This document shows positions 1 to 8,705 of a DNA stretch of 64,000 bases, one piece after another. Source of the stretch: Streptomyces sp. NBC_01446 (GTDB lineage: Bacteria; Actinomycetota; Actinomycetes; Streptomycetales; Streptomycetaceae). The first letter of the stretch is position 1, and the number at the start of each line of letters is the position of its first letter. The stretch covers positions 248,001 to 312,000 of the forward strand of contig NZ_JAPEPO010000001.1 in the NCBI RefSeq assembly GCF_026340095.1, written 5' to 3'. A program made the translations under genes and the position numbers. The notes below the pieces were generated by a model that searched no databases, was not told the DNA's origin, and saw nothing but the letters and a program-made list of their open reading frames with translations.

Positions 1-202
1 GCTTGTCCAGCTCGGCGAGCATGCGGGCGTAGTCCTCGCACTCCAGGACGTGGAACAGGTCGGTCCCGCTGCGCCAGATGGTCCACGACGTGGCACCGGC
101 CGCGCGGATGGCCTTCCGGAGTTCGGCCGGAACCTCGCGGTGGGCGGTCTCGTACGCTTCGACGCGGTCGGCGCGGACCTTGGTGTGCAGGGCGATTCTC
201 AC
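1..202 (-). CDS. L-fucose/L-rhamnose mutarotase, partial
   Basis: The visible N-terminal 67 residues start RIALHTKVRADRVEAYE and contain SWTIWRSGTDLFHVLE, as in the L-rhamnose mutarotase (RhaM, DUF718) family, which interconverts sugar anomers. The family is usually about 105 aa, so roughly one third is lost beyond the window edge. The GTG start overlaps the TGA of the upstream aldo/keto reductase (GTGA), so it is translationally coupled and the last visible gene of the sugar operon. The context favours L-fucose as substrate; L-rhamnose cannot be excluded. Confidence 0.85.
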   Translation of the reverse strand, partial: MRIALHTKVRADRVEAYETAHREVPAELRKAIRAAGATSWTIWRSGTDLFHVLECEDYARMLAELDK

Positions 203-1194
203 GCGTGCTCCTCTCCGGGTACGGGGACACCGTCGGCAAGGAGTCCCCCGGCGCGGGCGTCCTTCCAGAACGCGGCCGGTACGGCGACGGTGAACTGCTG
301 TGCGGTGTCCCGGACTTCGTGCGGCGAGCGGGCGCCGACCAGAACGCTCGACACCGCCGGATGACCGAACGGGAAGGCGAGCGCGGCCGCCCGCAGGGTG
401 ATGCCGTGCCGCTGCGCCACGTCCTTCAACCGGTAGGCACGGTCGAGGACTTCGCGGGGCGCCACCGCGTAGTCGTACGTCGCGCCGGGCCGCGGGTCGG
501 CGAGGAGGCCGGAGTTGAACACGCCGCCGACAACGACCGACGTGCCGCGTACCTGCGCCTCGGGCAGCAGTTCCGTCAGCGCCCCCTGGTCGAGGAGGGT
601 GTAGCGGCCCGCGCACAGGACGGCGTCCACATCGGTGTCGCGGACGAACCGGGTGAGCATCGCGGCCTGGTTCATGCCGACGCCGATCGCCCCGACGACA
701 CCCTCGGCGCGCAGCCGTTCAAGCGCAGGGTAGGCCTCGCGGAACGCCTGCTCACCGTGGTCGTCCGGGTCGTGCAGGTAGACGACGTCGACGCGGTCGA
801 GGCCCAGCCGCGTCAGGCTGTCCTCCAGGGAGCGGCGCACTCCGTCCGCGCTGAAGTCCCAGACGCGGCGGTGCGTGGCGGGCACGGCGAACCCGTTCTC
901 CAGGTCGTCGCCCCCACTCTCCCCGGCCGGTACGAGGAGGCGTCCCGCCTTGGTGGAGACGGTGTACGCCGACCGGTCCCGGGCCGCGAGTGCCTCGCCG
1001 AGGCGCCGCTCGGACAGGCCGATGCCGTAGTGCGGGGCCGTGTCGAAGTAGCGGATGCCCGCGTCCCAGGCCGCGTCGACAGCGGACCGGGCCTCCTCGT
1101 CGGTGACGGGCGCGTACAGGTTGCCGATGCCGGCGGCGCCGAAGGACAGCTCGGTGACGTCCACGCCGCGCCGGCCCAGGGTGCGGGTACGCAT
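199..1194 (-). CDS. Aldo/keto reductase, probable L-fucose dehydrogenase
   Basis: 331 aa. The N-terminus (RTLGRRGVDVTELSFGAAGIGNLY) and the DTAPHYGIGLSERRLGEAL block match the D-threo-aldose 1-dehydrogenase / pyridoxal 4-dehydrogenase branch of aldo/keto reductases, which includes bacterial L-fucose dehydrogenases. The catalytic Tyr sits in APHYG, and the Asp of YFDT and the Lys of VSTKAG are present. Predicted role: NAD(P)-dependent oxidation of L-fucose to L-fucono-lactone in the cytoplasm. An in-frame GTG at 1203 would overlap the SDR stop (GTGA); the ATG three codons later fits the family N-terminus better. It lies between the SDR and the mutarotase in one operon. The substrate is inferred from context. 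Confidence 0.85.
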   Translation of the reverse strand: MRTRTLGRRGVDVTELSFGAAGIGNLYAPVTDEEARSAVDAAWDAGIRYFDTAPHYGIGLSERRLGEALAARDRSAYTVSTKAGRLLVPAGESGGDDLENGFAVPATHRRVWDFSADGVRRSLEDSLTRLGLDRVDVVYLHDPDDHGEQAFREAYPALERLRAEGVVGAIGVGMNQAAMLTRFVRDTDVDAVLCAGRYTLLDQGALTELLPEAQVRGTSVVVGGVFNSGLLADPRPGATYDYAVAPREVLDRAYRLKDVAQRHGITLRAAALAFPFGHPAVSSVLVGARSPHEVRDTAQQFTVAVPAAFWKDARAGGLLADGVPVPGEEHA

Positions 1195-1199
1195 GGCGG

Positions 1200-1973
1200 T
1201 CACTGGCCCGCGGGGCGCAGCCGCAGCCCCTGCATCCCCCCGTCGACGGCCAGGGCGGTGCCCGTGGTGGCGCCGGACAGCGGGCTCGCCAGGTACGCGA
1301 CGGCGCCCGCGACTTCGGCGGCGGAGACAAGGCGGCCCGTGGGCTGACGGGATGCGAGGGCCGCGCGTTCGGCGGCCGGGTCGGGGGCGGCGGACAGCAG
1401 CCGGCCGACCCATGGGGTGTCCACAGTTCCCGGGTTGACGCAGTTGACGCGTACCCCTTCGCGGACGTGGTCGGCGGCCATGGCGAGCGTCAGGGAGTAC
1501 ACGGCGCCCTTCGACGCCGAGTACAGGGCGCGCTGCGGGAGGCCGGCCGTCGCGGCGATGGAGCAGGTGTTGACGATCGCCGCGTGCGCGGAGTCCCTCA
1601 GGTGGGGCAGGGCCGCGCGCGTGGTGCGGACGATGCCGAGGACGTTGACGTCGAGGACGCGGTGCCACTGGTCGTCGTCGTTGTCCTCGACGGTGCCCTG
1701 GGCGCCGATGCCCGCGTTGTTGACGAGGACGTCGAGGCCGCCGAGGTCCGCCACGGCGGCGGCCACGGCGGCGCGGACGGAGGCGTCGTCGCTGACGTCG
1801 GCGGTGTAGCCGCGCAGCGGCTTGTCGACGCTGCCCGGGTCGAGGTCGAGCACGGCGACGCTCGCGCCACGGGCGGCGAGGAGTTCGGCGGTGGCCCGGC
1901 CGATCCCGGACGCTCCGCCGGTGACGAGGGCCCTGAGCCCCGCGAAGTCCTGCACGTCGCTGGCGTCGGTCAT
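1200..1973 (-). CDS. SDR oxidoreductase, probable 2-keto-3-deoxy-L-fuconate dehydrogenase
   Basis: 257 aa classical short-chain dehydrogenase. It has the Rossmann motif TGGASGIG, the NNAG motif, catalytic Ser in NTCSIAAT and YSASK (YxxxK). The ATG overlaps the TGA of the upstream dehydratase gene (ATGA), so the two are translationally coupled. Directly after a fuconate dehydratase, the best role is oxidation of 2-keto-3-deoxy-L-fuconate to the 2,4-diketo acid. A sugar 1-dehydrogenase role is the alternative. The hydrolase that would cleave the diketo acid is not in the window. Confidence 0.85.
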   Translation of the reverse strand: MTDASDVQDFAGLRALVTGGASGIGRATAELLAARGASVAVLDLDPGSVDKPLRGYTADVSDDASVRAAVAAAVADLGGLDVLVNNAGIGAQGTVEDNDDDQWHRVLDVNVLGIVRTTRAALPHLRDSAHAAIVNTCSIAATAGLPQRALYSASKGAVYSLTLAMAADHVREGVRVNCVNPGTVDTPWVGRLLSAAPDPAAERAALASRQPTGRLVSAAEVAGAVAYLASPLSGATTGTALAVDGGMQGLRLRPAGQ

Positions 1974-3325
1974 GCCGCTGCACCCTTCTGGTCGGTGGTG
2001 CCCTGCCGGGCGAGGTCGGCGGCCCAGAACGCGCCGTCGGGGTAGGTGTACTCCGCGATGGACTCGGGCCGCATCGCGGCGGAGAAACCGGGCGCGGTCG
2101 GCGCCGTGTAATGGCCGTCGCGCATCACGACGGGGTCGATGAAGTGGCCGTGCAGATGGTCGACGTACTCGATGACGCGGTCCTGCGTGGTGCCCGCGAC
2201 GGCGACGTAGTCGAACATCGAGAGGTGCTGCACGAGTTCGCACAGGCCGACGCCGCCCGCGTGCGGGCACACGGGGACGCCGAACTTGGCAGCGAGCAGC
2301 AGGATGGCGAGGTTCTCGTTGACGCCGCCGACGCGGGCCGCATCGATCTGCAGGATGTCGATGGCGCCGGCCTGGAGGAGCTGCTTGAAGATGATGCGGT
2401 TCTGGACGTGCTCGCCGGTGGCGACCTTCACGGGCGCGACGGCCCTGCGGATCGCGGCGTGACCGAGGACGTCGTCGGGGCTGGTCGGCTCCTCCACCCA
2501 GTACGGGTCGAACTCGGCGAGCGCCTTGGTCCACTCGATGGCCTCGCCGACGTTCCACCGCTGGTTGGCGTCGATCGCCATGCGGATGTCCGGGCCGATC
2601 ACCGAGCGGGCGGTGCGGCAGCGCCGGATGTCGTCGGCGAGGTCCGCGCCGACCTTCAGCTTGATCTGCCGGAAGCCGTCGGCGACGGCCTGCCGGGCGA
2701 GCCGGCCGAGCTTCTCGTCGGAGTAGCCGAGCCAGCCGGGTGACGTGGTGTAGCCGGGGAAGCCGCGCTCGCGCAGGGCACTCTCGCGTTCCGCCGCGCC
2801 CTCGCGGCCCGATGTGAGGAGCGCGAGGGCGTCGTCGGGGGTGAGCGCGTCGGCGATGTAGCGGAAGTCGATCTGCGAGACGAGCCACTCGGGCGGCGCG
2901 TCGGCGAGGAACTGCCACAGCGGCTTGCGGGCGCGCTTGGCCGCCAGGTCCCACACGGCGTTGACGACGGCACCGATCGCCATGTGCATCACGCCCTTCT
3001 CGGGACCGAGCCAGCGGAGCTGGCTGTCGCCGATCAGGTCGCGGTTCAACGTCCCCGGGTCGGCGCACAGTTCGTCGACCCCTCGGCCGACGACGTGGTG
3101 CCGCAGGGCGTCGATCGCGGCGACCTGGACATCGTTGCCGCGACCGATGGTGAACGTGAATCCGTGCCCCTCGACTCCGTCGGCGGCGTCGGTGCGGAGC
3201 ACGACGTAGGCGGCGGAGTAGTCGGGGTCCGGGTTCATGGCGTCGGATCCGTCCAGCTCCCTGGAGGTCGGGAACCGGATGTCGAAAGTGTCAACCGCGA
3301 TGATTCTGGCGGTAGTTGGAGACAC
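1970..3325 (-). CDS. L-fuconate dehydratase (enolase superfamily)
   Basis: 451 aa, the usual length for FucD. Mandelate-racemase-type landmarks are clear: the base motif IKLKVG, metal ligands in AIDANQ, WVEEP and ATGEH, and a C-terminal His in CPHAGG. It should dehydrate L-fuconate to 2-keto-3-deoxy-L-fuconate with Mg2+. The GTG start is preceded by AAAGG at a good distance. It follows the permease gene by 27 bp and overlaps the SDR by 4 bp, tying catabolism to uptake. Other acid-sugar dehydratases of this superfamily are the alternative, but the N-terminal [20 protein letters not shown] is typical of fuconate dehydratases. Confidence 0.9.
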   Translation of the reverse strand: MSPTTARIIAVDTFDIRFPTSRELDGSDAMNPDPDYSAAYVVLRTDAADGVEGHGFTFTIGRGNDVQVAAIDALRHHVVGRGVDELCADPGTLNRDLIGDSQLRWLGPEKGVMHMAIGAVVNAVWDLAAKRARKPLWQFLADAPPEWLVSQIDFRYIADALTPDDALALLTSGREGAAERESALRERGFPGYTTSPGWLGYSDEKLGRLARQAVADGFRQIKLKVGADLADDIRRCRTARSVIGPDIRMAIDANQRWNVGEAIEWTKALAEFDPYWVEEPTSPDDVLGHAAIRRAVAPVKVATGEHVQNRIIFKQLLQAGAIDILQIDAARVGGVNENLAILLLAAKFGVPVCPHAGGVGLCELVQHLSMFDYVAVAGTTQDRVIEYVDHLHGHFIDPVVMRDGHYTAPTAPGFSAAMRPESIAEYTYPDGAFWAADLARQGTTDQKGAAA

Positions 3326-3352
3326 GGATGGCCTTTCTTGCTGAGGCGGGGG

Positions 3353-4387
3353 TCAGTCCTGGGCGCGGCCGGTCGTCACACGGGCGATCATCAGGGCGAG
3401 GAGGATGATTCCGCCGTAGATGGCCTGGATCCAGAACGACGGAACCTGGGCGAGGGTCAGCAGGTTCTGGACGACACCGAGCAGCAGGACGCCGGTGAGC
3501 GCGCCGAACATGGTGCCCTTGCCGCCGTCGAGGCTGATGCCGCCGATGACCGCCGCCGCGAACACGGTGAAGATCATGTTGTTGCCCTGGTTGGCACTGA
3601 TCGCTCCGACGTAGCCGGTCTGCATGATCCCGCCGACCGAGGCGAGGACGCCCGCGACGACGAACACGCCGAGCATCACGCGCTCGACGCGGATTCCCGC
3701 CGCGCGTGCGGCGTCGGCGTTGCCGCCGATCGCGTACATTGCGCGGCCGATCCGGTGGTACTTCAGGATGAGACCCACCACGCCGAAGGCGACGGCGGCC
3801 AGCCATACCGACATCGGGATGCGCAGGAACGTCGTGGTGGCGAGGGAGAAGAACGCGTCGGGCATCCCGAACAGCGTCTTGCCCTTGGTCGCGCCGACGA
3901 GCAGTCCGCGCAGGACGATCAGCATCGCCAGCGTCACGATGAAGGCGTTGAGCTTGAACTTCACGACGAGGATGCCGTTGAAGGCCCCGATCACCGCGCC
4001 CACGACGAGGATCGCGAGCAGCGCGAGCACGGTCGGGAACTCGGTGCCGAATCCGGACTGGGAGACCGGCAGGACGAGCAGGGCGCCGACGGCGGGCGCG
4101 ATGCCGACCACCGACTCCAGGGACAGGTCGAACTTGCCCGTGATCAGGACGAGCGACTCGGCGAGCACGACCATCGCGAGGGCTGCGGACGCGCCGAGGA
4201 TGGAGATCAGGTTGCGTTCGGTGAGGAACGAGTCGTTGACGACCGCTCCGAGCACCATCAGCAGCAACAGAGCGGGCACCAGGGCGAGTTCGCGCGCCCG
4301 GCGCAGCAGGACATTCTTCGCGTAGCCCTTGCCGGGCAGCCGTACAGGGGTGGCTGGTGAGGCCGACGGGGCCTTGATGTCAGCCAT
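3353..4387 (-). CDS. Sugar ABC transporter permease (RbsC family)
   Basis: 344 aa, very hydrophobic, with about 9-10 predicted membrane segments starting near residue 33 (ELALVPALLLLMVLGAVVN). The family signature is present: TGKFDLSLESVVG (usually GGIDLSVGS) and the EAA-like GGNADAARAAGI. It should form the homodimeric channel of a CUT2-type (ribose/xylose-like) importer. The start overlaps the ATPase stop by 8 bp. The operon suggests L-fucose or a related deoxy-sugar as cargo. Confidence 0.93.
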   Translation of the reverse strand: MADIKAPSASPATPVRLPGKGYAKNVLLRRARELALVPALLLLMVLGAVVNDSFLTERNLISILGASAALAMVVLAESLVLITGKFDLSLESVVGIAPAVGALLVLPVSQSGFGTEFPTVLALLAILVVGAVIGAFNGILVVKFKLNAFIVTLAMLIVLRGLLVGATKGKTLFGMPDAFFSLATTTFLRIPMSVWLAAVAFGVVGLILKYHRIGRAMYAIGGNADAARAAGIRVERVMLGVFVVAGVLASVGGIMQTGYVGAISANQGNNMIFTVFAAAVIGGISLDGGKGTMFGALTGVLLLGVVQNLLTLAQVPSFWIQAIYGGIILLALMIARVTTGRAQD

Positions 4388-5909
4388 GGTCCACTCCTTC
4401 GATGGAGGCGATCAGCTCGTGGTCGTTCCAGCCGGCCGCGTGCTCGGCGACGACCTTCCCGTGGAAGAGGACGAGGACCCGGTCGCAGCGGCGCAGGTCG
4501 TCGAGCTCGTCGGAGACGACGAGGACCGCGGTGCCGTCCTCGCGGGCGCTGTCCATGCGGGACAGCAGGGACTCCTTGGACTTCACGTCGACGCCCGCGG
4601 TGGGGTTGATGAGGACGAGAAGGCGGGGGTCGGAGGCGAGGGCGCGGGCCATGACGACCTTCTGGGCGTTGCCGCCGGAGAGGTCGGACACGGGCTGGTC
4701 GGGGCCCTCCGCATGGATGTCGAGGCGGTCGATGAGGTCGGCGGCGAAGCGGCGCTTGCGGTCGGTGCCGACGAAGCCGTAGCGGCCCAGGCGCCCGAGG
4801 ACGCTCATGGTGGCGTTGTCGCCGATCGTCATGCCGGTGACGAGTCCCTGGTCGTGCCGGTCGCGCGGCACGCAGCCGACGCCCGCCGCGAGCGCGGCGC
4901 CGACATCACCGAACGGCAGCTTCCTGCCGTCCAGTCGGGCTGTTCCGGCGGTCGGCGTGTGCAGTCCGGCGAACGCCTCGGCGAGCTGGATCTTGCCGCT
5001 GCCGCTCGATCCGGCGAGCCCGACGACCTCGCCGCTGCGGATGGCCAGGTCGACGTCGTGGTACGCCTCCGAGGTGAGGCCGCGCGCGTCGAGGAGGACG
5101 GTGGCGTCGGGCTCGTGTTCCACGGCAGCGCGGGCGGCCGCGCGCTCCTCGGCGATGACCTCGCCGGCCATCGCCTCCACCAGTGCGGCGCGCGGCAGTT
5201 CCGCGACGGGCGCCGTGGTGATCCAGCGGGCGTCGCGCAGCACGGTGACCGTCTGGCAGACCTCGTACACCTCCTGGAGATGGTGCGAGATGAACAGGAA
5301 CGTGACGCCGGATTCCTGGAGGGCCCGCATGCGGGTGAAGAGGCGCTCGATCTCGCGGTTGTCGAGCTGTGCGGTGGGCTCGTCGAGGACGATGAAGCGG
5401 GCGCCGCCGCTCAACGCCCGTGCGATCTCCACCATTTGGCGGTCCTCGACCTTGAGGTCGGCGGTGCGGGCGTCGGGGTCGACGTGGATGTCCCAGGTGT
5501 CGAGGACCTGCGCGGCCTCCTCCTGGAGCTTGCGCCAGGAGAAGAAGCCGCGGCGGCTGCCGGGCTGCCGGTTGATGAAGAGGTTCTCGGCGACCGTGAG
5601 TTCGGGTACGACGGTCGGCTTCTGGTAGACGCAGGCGACCTTGGCGCGCCAGGCGTCGCGGTCGCTGAGCGGGGGCGCGGGCTCGCCGTCGAACAGGAGG
5701 GTGCCCGCGTCCGGTGCCTGGAGGCCGGTGAGGACCGTGACCAGGGTGGACTTCCCGGCGCCGTTACGGCCCACGAGGGCGTGGGACTCGCCGGGCAGGA
5801 CGGTCAGGCGACCGTCCTGCAGGGCGACCGTGGGACCGTACCGCTTGGCGATGCCCGACGCCTCGACCAGCGGCCTGACCGCCGGCGTGGTTGTCGTCGA
5901 GATGCTCAT
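4380..5909 (-). CDS. Sugar ABC transporter ATP-binding protein, two NBDs (CUT2)
   Basis: 509 aa with two tandem nucleotide-binding domains, as in RbsA/XylG. NBD1 has an intact Walker A (GRNGAGKST, 47-55) and Walker B (VLDEPTAQLD, 174-183), but a degenerate signature (LKVEDRQ, 152-158). NBD2 has an intact signature (LSGGNAQ, 410-416), but its Walker A ends GSGKI (Ile at the Ser/Thr position, residue 307) and its Walker B reads LVLINPTAGVD, lacking Asp-Glu. Only one composite ATP site therefore looks catalytic. The ATG overlaps the TGA of the binding-protein gene (ATGA). The N-terminus was chosen at MSIST because the upstream reading frame is a shadow of the binding protein. Confidence 0.93.
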   Translation of the reverse strand: MSISTTTTPAVRPLVEASGIAKRYGPTVALQDGRLTVLPGESHALVGRNGAGKSTLVTVLTGLQAPDAGTLLFDGEPAPPLSDRDAWRAKVACVYQKPTVVPELTVAENLFINRQPGSRRGFFSWRKLQEEAAQVLDTWDIHVDPDARTADLKVEDRQMVEIARALSGGARFIVLDEPTAQLDNREIERLFTRMRALQESGVTFLFISHHLQEVYEVCQTVTVLRDARWITTAPVAELPRAALVEAMAGEVIAEERAAARAAVEHEPDATVLLDARGLTSEAYHDVDLAIRSGEVVGLAGSSGSGKIQLAEAFAGLHTPTAGTARLDGRKLPFGDVGAALAAGVGCVPRDRHDQGLVTGMTIGDNATMSVLGRLGRYGFVGTDRKRRFAADLIDRLDIHAEGPDQPVSDLSGGNAQKVVMARALASDPRLLVLINPTAGVDVKSKESLLSRMDSAREDGTAVLVVSDELDDLRRCDRVLVLFHGKVVAEHAAGWNDHELIASIEGVDHG

Positions 5910-6982
5910 TTGACCGTGTTTCCCCAGAGCTTCGGGTCGTCGACGTTGTCCTTGGTGACGAGCGGCGCGGGCAGCTGGTCCTCGAGGATGCCGCTGGGCA
6001 GCTTGACGATCTCCGAGTCGTGGTCGGTGGGACCGGGCTTGAACGTCTTCCCCTGCATCGCCGCCTTGATGTAGTACATGCCGTACTTGGCGTAGGCGTC
6101 GGCGGGCTGGGAGACGGTCGCGTCGATCTGGCCCTTGCGGATCGCGGCGAACTCCTGCGGGATGCCGTCGTTCGAGACGATCGTGATGTGGCCCTTCTCG
6201 CCGGTCTTCTTCAGCAGGCCCTTGGACTTGAGGGTCTGCAGGGTGGGCGCGAGGTAGACGCCGCCCGCCTGCATGTAGATGCCCTTGAGGTCGGGATTGG
6301 CGTTGAGGAGGGTGTCCAGCTTGGACGCGGCGGTGTCGGACTCCCACTTGGCGGGGATCTCCAGGACCTTGAGGTCCGGGTACTTCTTCTTGACGCAGTC
6401 GCGGAAGGCCTGCGAGCGCTCGCGGCCGTTCACGGAGGCGAGGTCACCCATGATCTGGACGACCTTGCCGGTCTTGACCTGCTGGCCGAGGTACTCGCAG
6501 GCCTTCTCGCCGTACGCGACGTTGTTGGCGCGTACGACCATGGCGACCTTGCCCTTCTCGGGCGCGACGTCCACGGCAACGACGGGGACGCCCTTGCGCT
6601 CGGCCTGGTCGAGGCCGGCGGAGATCGCGGCGCTGTCGAGGGGCGCGACTACGAGGCCCTTGACGCCCTGGTTGAGCTGGTTGTTGATGTCCGTGATCTG
6701 CTGCGAGGGGTCACTGTTGGAGTTGACGGTCTTGAGCGCGTCCACGCTCTCGGACTTCGCCATCTTCGGCACGTAGTCGTTGTACGACTGCCAGAACGGC
6801 GAGGTGAGCAGGGGCAGGATGACCCCGACCTTGCCCTTTCCGTCGCCCCCGCCCTTGCCGCCGGAGGCGACGTCGTCCTTCGTGCTGCCGCACGCGGAGA
6901 GCACCAGGGCGGCGCAAGCGGCGACCGCCGCCGCGCCGACGATCCGCGACCTGTTCCGCTTGCGCACTGTTCTGCCGGCCAT
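5906..6982 (-). CDS. Sugar ABC transporter substrate-binding lipoprotein
   Basis: 358 aa. It has a basic N-terminus, a hydrophobic segment and the lipobox LSACGS, so it should be a membrane-anchored periplasmic-binding-protein-fold lipoprotein. The body (VGVILPLLTSPFWQSYNDY, VKGLVVAPLDSAAISAGLDQA, KGHITIVSNDGIPQEF) is RbsB-like (peripla_BP_4). The start at MAGRTVRKR has GAGGAG seven bases upstream; longer in-frame starts would run into the promoter. It is the first gene of the fucose operon and diverges from the GntR regulator. Ligand inferred to be L-fucose or a related sugar. Confidence 0.92.
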   Translation of the reverse strand: MAGRTVRKRNRSRIVGAAAVAACAALVLSACGSTKDDVASGGKGGGDGKGKVGVILPLLTSPFWQSYNDYVPKMAKSESVDALKTVNSNSDPSQQITDINNQLNQGVKGLVVAPLDSAAISAGLDQAERKGVPVVAVDVAPEKGKVAMVVRANNVAYGEKACEYLGQQVKTGKVVQIMGDLASVNGRERSQAFRDCVKKKYPDLKVLEIPAKWESDTAASKLDTLLNANPDLKGIYMQAGGVYLAPTLQTLKSKGLLKKTGEKGHITIVSNDGIPQEFAAIRKGQIDATVSQPADAYAKYGMYYIKAAMQGKTFKPGPTDHDSEIVKLPSGILEDQLPAPLVTKDNVDDPKLWGNTVK

Positions 6983-7040
6983 CTGACGGCTCCTCATCGA
7001 GCGAGATCGAGCGACTTCTGGTACCTGATGGCGGAAATAT

Positions 7041-7056
7041 TTATCAGACCACTTGG
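7041..7056 (-). promoter_or_regulatory. Degenerate GntR-type site and shared decamer upstream of the sugar operon
   Basis: Plus-strand TTATCAGACCA (7041-7051) resembles a FadR-type TNGTNNNACNA operator with one weak half, and GACCACTTGG (7047-7056) recurs exactly at 16475-16484 upstream of the GH20 gene. It lies about 60-75 bp upstream of the binding-protein start. It could be a second regulator site or part of the promoter. Confidence 0.4.
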
Positions 7057-7103
7057 CGGCCACGACACCCCTTGGCGCCAACTTTTCCGCGTTTCAAGCC
7101 GTA

Positions 7104-7116
7104 GTGGTCGGACCAC
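7104..7116. promoter_or_regulatory. Probable FadR-type GntR operator, 13-bp palindrome
   Basis: GTGGTCGGACCAC is a perfect palindrome with 6-bp arms and one central base. It contains the FadR-type core TGGT-N3-ACCA and lies 45 bp upstream of the divergent GntR gene. The placement suggests autoregulation and control of the fucose operon. Confidence 0.65.
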
Positions 7117-7161
7117 ATCTCTGGCTAGACTGCGGCGCACCCGGCCAATTGAGGAGCGTCC

Positions 7162-7872
7162 GTGGAACAGACCGCCCCGCAGAAGGGCACCGTGACGCAG
7201 CGGGCCATCGAGCAGATCAAGGCGATGATCGGCGAGGGACTGCTGGAGCCGGGCCAGCGGCTGCCGACGGAGCGCGATCTGGCCACCCAGCTCGGCATCT
7301 CGCGCAGCTCCATGCGTGAGGCGATCAGGGCGCTCACGGTCCTCGGCGTCCTGGAGGCGCGGCACGGATCCGGCATCTACGTCACGCAGTTGAACGCCGG
7401 GGATCTCCTGGAGACCTTCGGCGTCGTCGCGGATCTCTCGCGCGGCGCGCGGCTCGTGGAGCTGATGGAGGTGCGCCGCGTGCTCGAGTCGACCGCGACC
7501 GCGCTGGCGGCCGCGCGCATCACGCCGGAGCAACTCGCCGAGGTGGAGCTGCACTTGGCGGCGATGGCGGCGACGGACGACCCCGAGGAGATCCTCTCCC
7601 ACGACCTCGCGTTCCACCGGGTCATCGCCACGGCCGCGGGCAACGACACGATGGCCGCGATCCTGGAGGGGCTGTCGTCACGGACGTTCCGGGCCCGCGT
7701 GTGGCGCGGCTACCAGGAAGAGGGCGCCTTCGAGCGCACGGGCCGCGAGCACGCCCGTATCCACCGCGCGCTGGTCGCCCGCGACCCGGAGGCGGCGCGC
7801 GCCGCGGCGGCGGCCCATGTGGGCGAGGTCGAGGCCTGGATGCGCAGCCAGCTCGACGCCGAACCGGCCTGA
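7162..7872 (+). CDS. FadR-subfamily GntR transcriptional regulator
   Basis: 236 aa. The N-terminal winged helix-turn-helix (about 10-75) carries LPTERDLATQLGISRSSMREAIRAL and HGSGIYV, typical of GntR proteins. The C-terminal all-helical FCD domain (about 90-225) has DLAFHR and a late REHARIHRAL, the usual metal/ligand-binding residues. The GTG start has GAGGAG upstream. It diverges from the sugar-import/fuconate operon and probably represses it, with a sugar acid or sugar as inducer. It ends 21 bp from the convergent TetR gene. Confidence 0.92.
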   Translation: MEQTAPQKGTVTQRAIEQIKAMIGEGLLEPGQRLPTERDLATQLGISRSSMREAIRALTVLGVLEARHGSGIYVTQLNAGDLLETFGVVADLSRGARLVELMEVRRVLESTATALAAARITPEQLAEVELHLAAMAATDDPEEILSHDLAFHRVIATAAGNDTMAAILEGLSSRTFRARVWRGYQEEGAFERTGREHARIHRALVARDPEAARAAAAAHVGEVEAWMRSQLDAEPA

Positions 7873-7893
7873 CCGCCCCCGCAAGAAGGAGGG

Positions 7894-8586
7894 TCAGCGC
7901 GGCGCCTGTGCTGCCAGCGCCGAGAGCAGGAGCCCGAGGGCCGTCTCGAAGGAGCTCTCCGCCATCAGGGGCAAGTGCTCGCGCACGGCGTCGAGTTGGG
8001 GGTACGTGTCCGCCGGGAGCGACTGGTACGTGTCCGTCCAGGCGCTGTGGTCCTGGGCGCGCCGCTCGGGCGGCAGCGCCAGATGGGAGGCGTCCAGGGC
8101 CGCGTGCCCCAGCGCCGTGTCGACGAACGCCGCGTAGTACCGCACGGCCGTGGCCGCGTCGAAGCCAGCGCTCCGCAGCAGCCCGATTCCCGTCTCCACC
8201 GCCTTGACCTCGTTGATCCGACGCGTCACCCGGTACGCGGCCATGGCGGCGATCCGCGGGTGCTCGCTGTAGGCGCGATGGATCCGTCGCGCCATGGTCC
8301 GCAGGTCCGCGACCCAGTCGTCGCCCCGCGTGAAGCCGGCCATGCTCTCGCCGATGATCCGGTCGGCGACGGCCAGGAGCAAGTCGTCCGTGTTGTGGAA
8401 GTAGCGGTAGACCGCGCTCGGGTCGCAGCCGAGCGCGGCGCCCAGCCTGCGCACGCTCAGCGCGTCGGGCCCGTGCTGGCCGACCAGGCGCAGGGCGCAG
8501 TCGACGATCAGGTCGGCGGAGAGCAGCACCCCCGACTTGGTCGGCTTGCGGCGCCGCCGCTCCACCGGAATCCGCCCTTCGGTCAT
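7894..8586 (-). CDS. TetR-family transcriptional regulator
   Basis: 230 aa. The N-terminal TetR DNA-binding domain is clear: ALRLVGQHGPDALSVRRLGAALGCDPSAVYRYFHNTDDLL. The C-terminal ligand domain is not assignable. The start at MTEGRIPVERRRRK has AAGGGG upstream; a longer in-frame start would cross the operator. It is divergent from the APC permease and probably controls the permease-amidohydrolase pair, since repeated GTCAA elements lie in between. Confidence 0.9.
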   Translation of the reverse strand: MTEGRIPVERRRRKPTKSGVLLSADLIVDCALRLVGQHGPDALSVRRLGAALGCDPSAVYRYFHNTDDLLLAVADRIIGESMAGFTRGDDWVADLRTMARRIHRAYSEHPRIAAMAAYRVTRRINEVKAVETGIGLLRSAGFDAATAVRYYAAFVDTALGHAALDASHLALPPERRAQDHSAWTDTYQSLPADTYPQLDAVREHLPLMAESSFETALGLLLSALAAQAPR

Positions 8587-8624
8587 ACCGAATCCCCTTC
8601 CGTCCGCGCTGCCCGTTCGCCTTA

Positions 8625-8652
8625 TGTCAACACCATTGACGCAACATTGACA
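8625..8652. promoter_or_regulatory. Putative TetR operator region with repeated GTCAA/TTGAC arms
   Basis: GTCAA-CACCA-TTGAC (8626-8640) is a perfect inverted repeat, and a second TTGACA at 8647-8652 pairs with TGTCAA at 8625-8630. This is the only symmetrical sequence I see in the 119-bp region between the divergent TetR and permease genes. Confidence 0.5.
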
Positions 8653-8705
8653 AGGCCTGTTTGATCGCACCCTCCCTCCCCTCCTCCGGTTTCAGGAGTG
8701 TCCGA

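Noticed and set aside
199..1983. A 594-codon frame joining the SDR region with the aldo/keto reductase
   Set aside because: Its N-terminal part is an out-of-frame shadow of the SDR gene; only the C-terminal part is the real reductase.
4329..6074. 581-codon plus-strand frame
   Set aside because: Antisense to the ABC ATPase; no motif and Val/Asp/Gly-biased composition.
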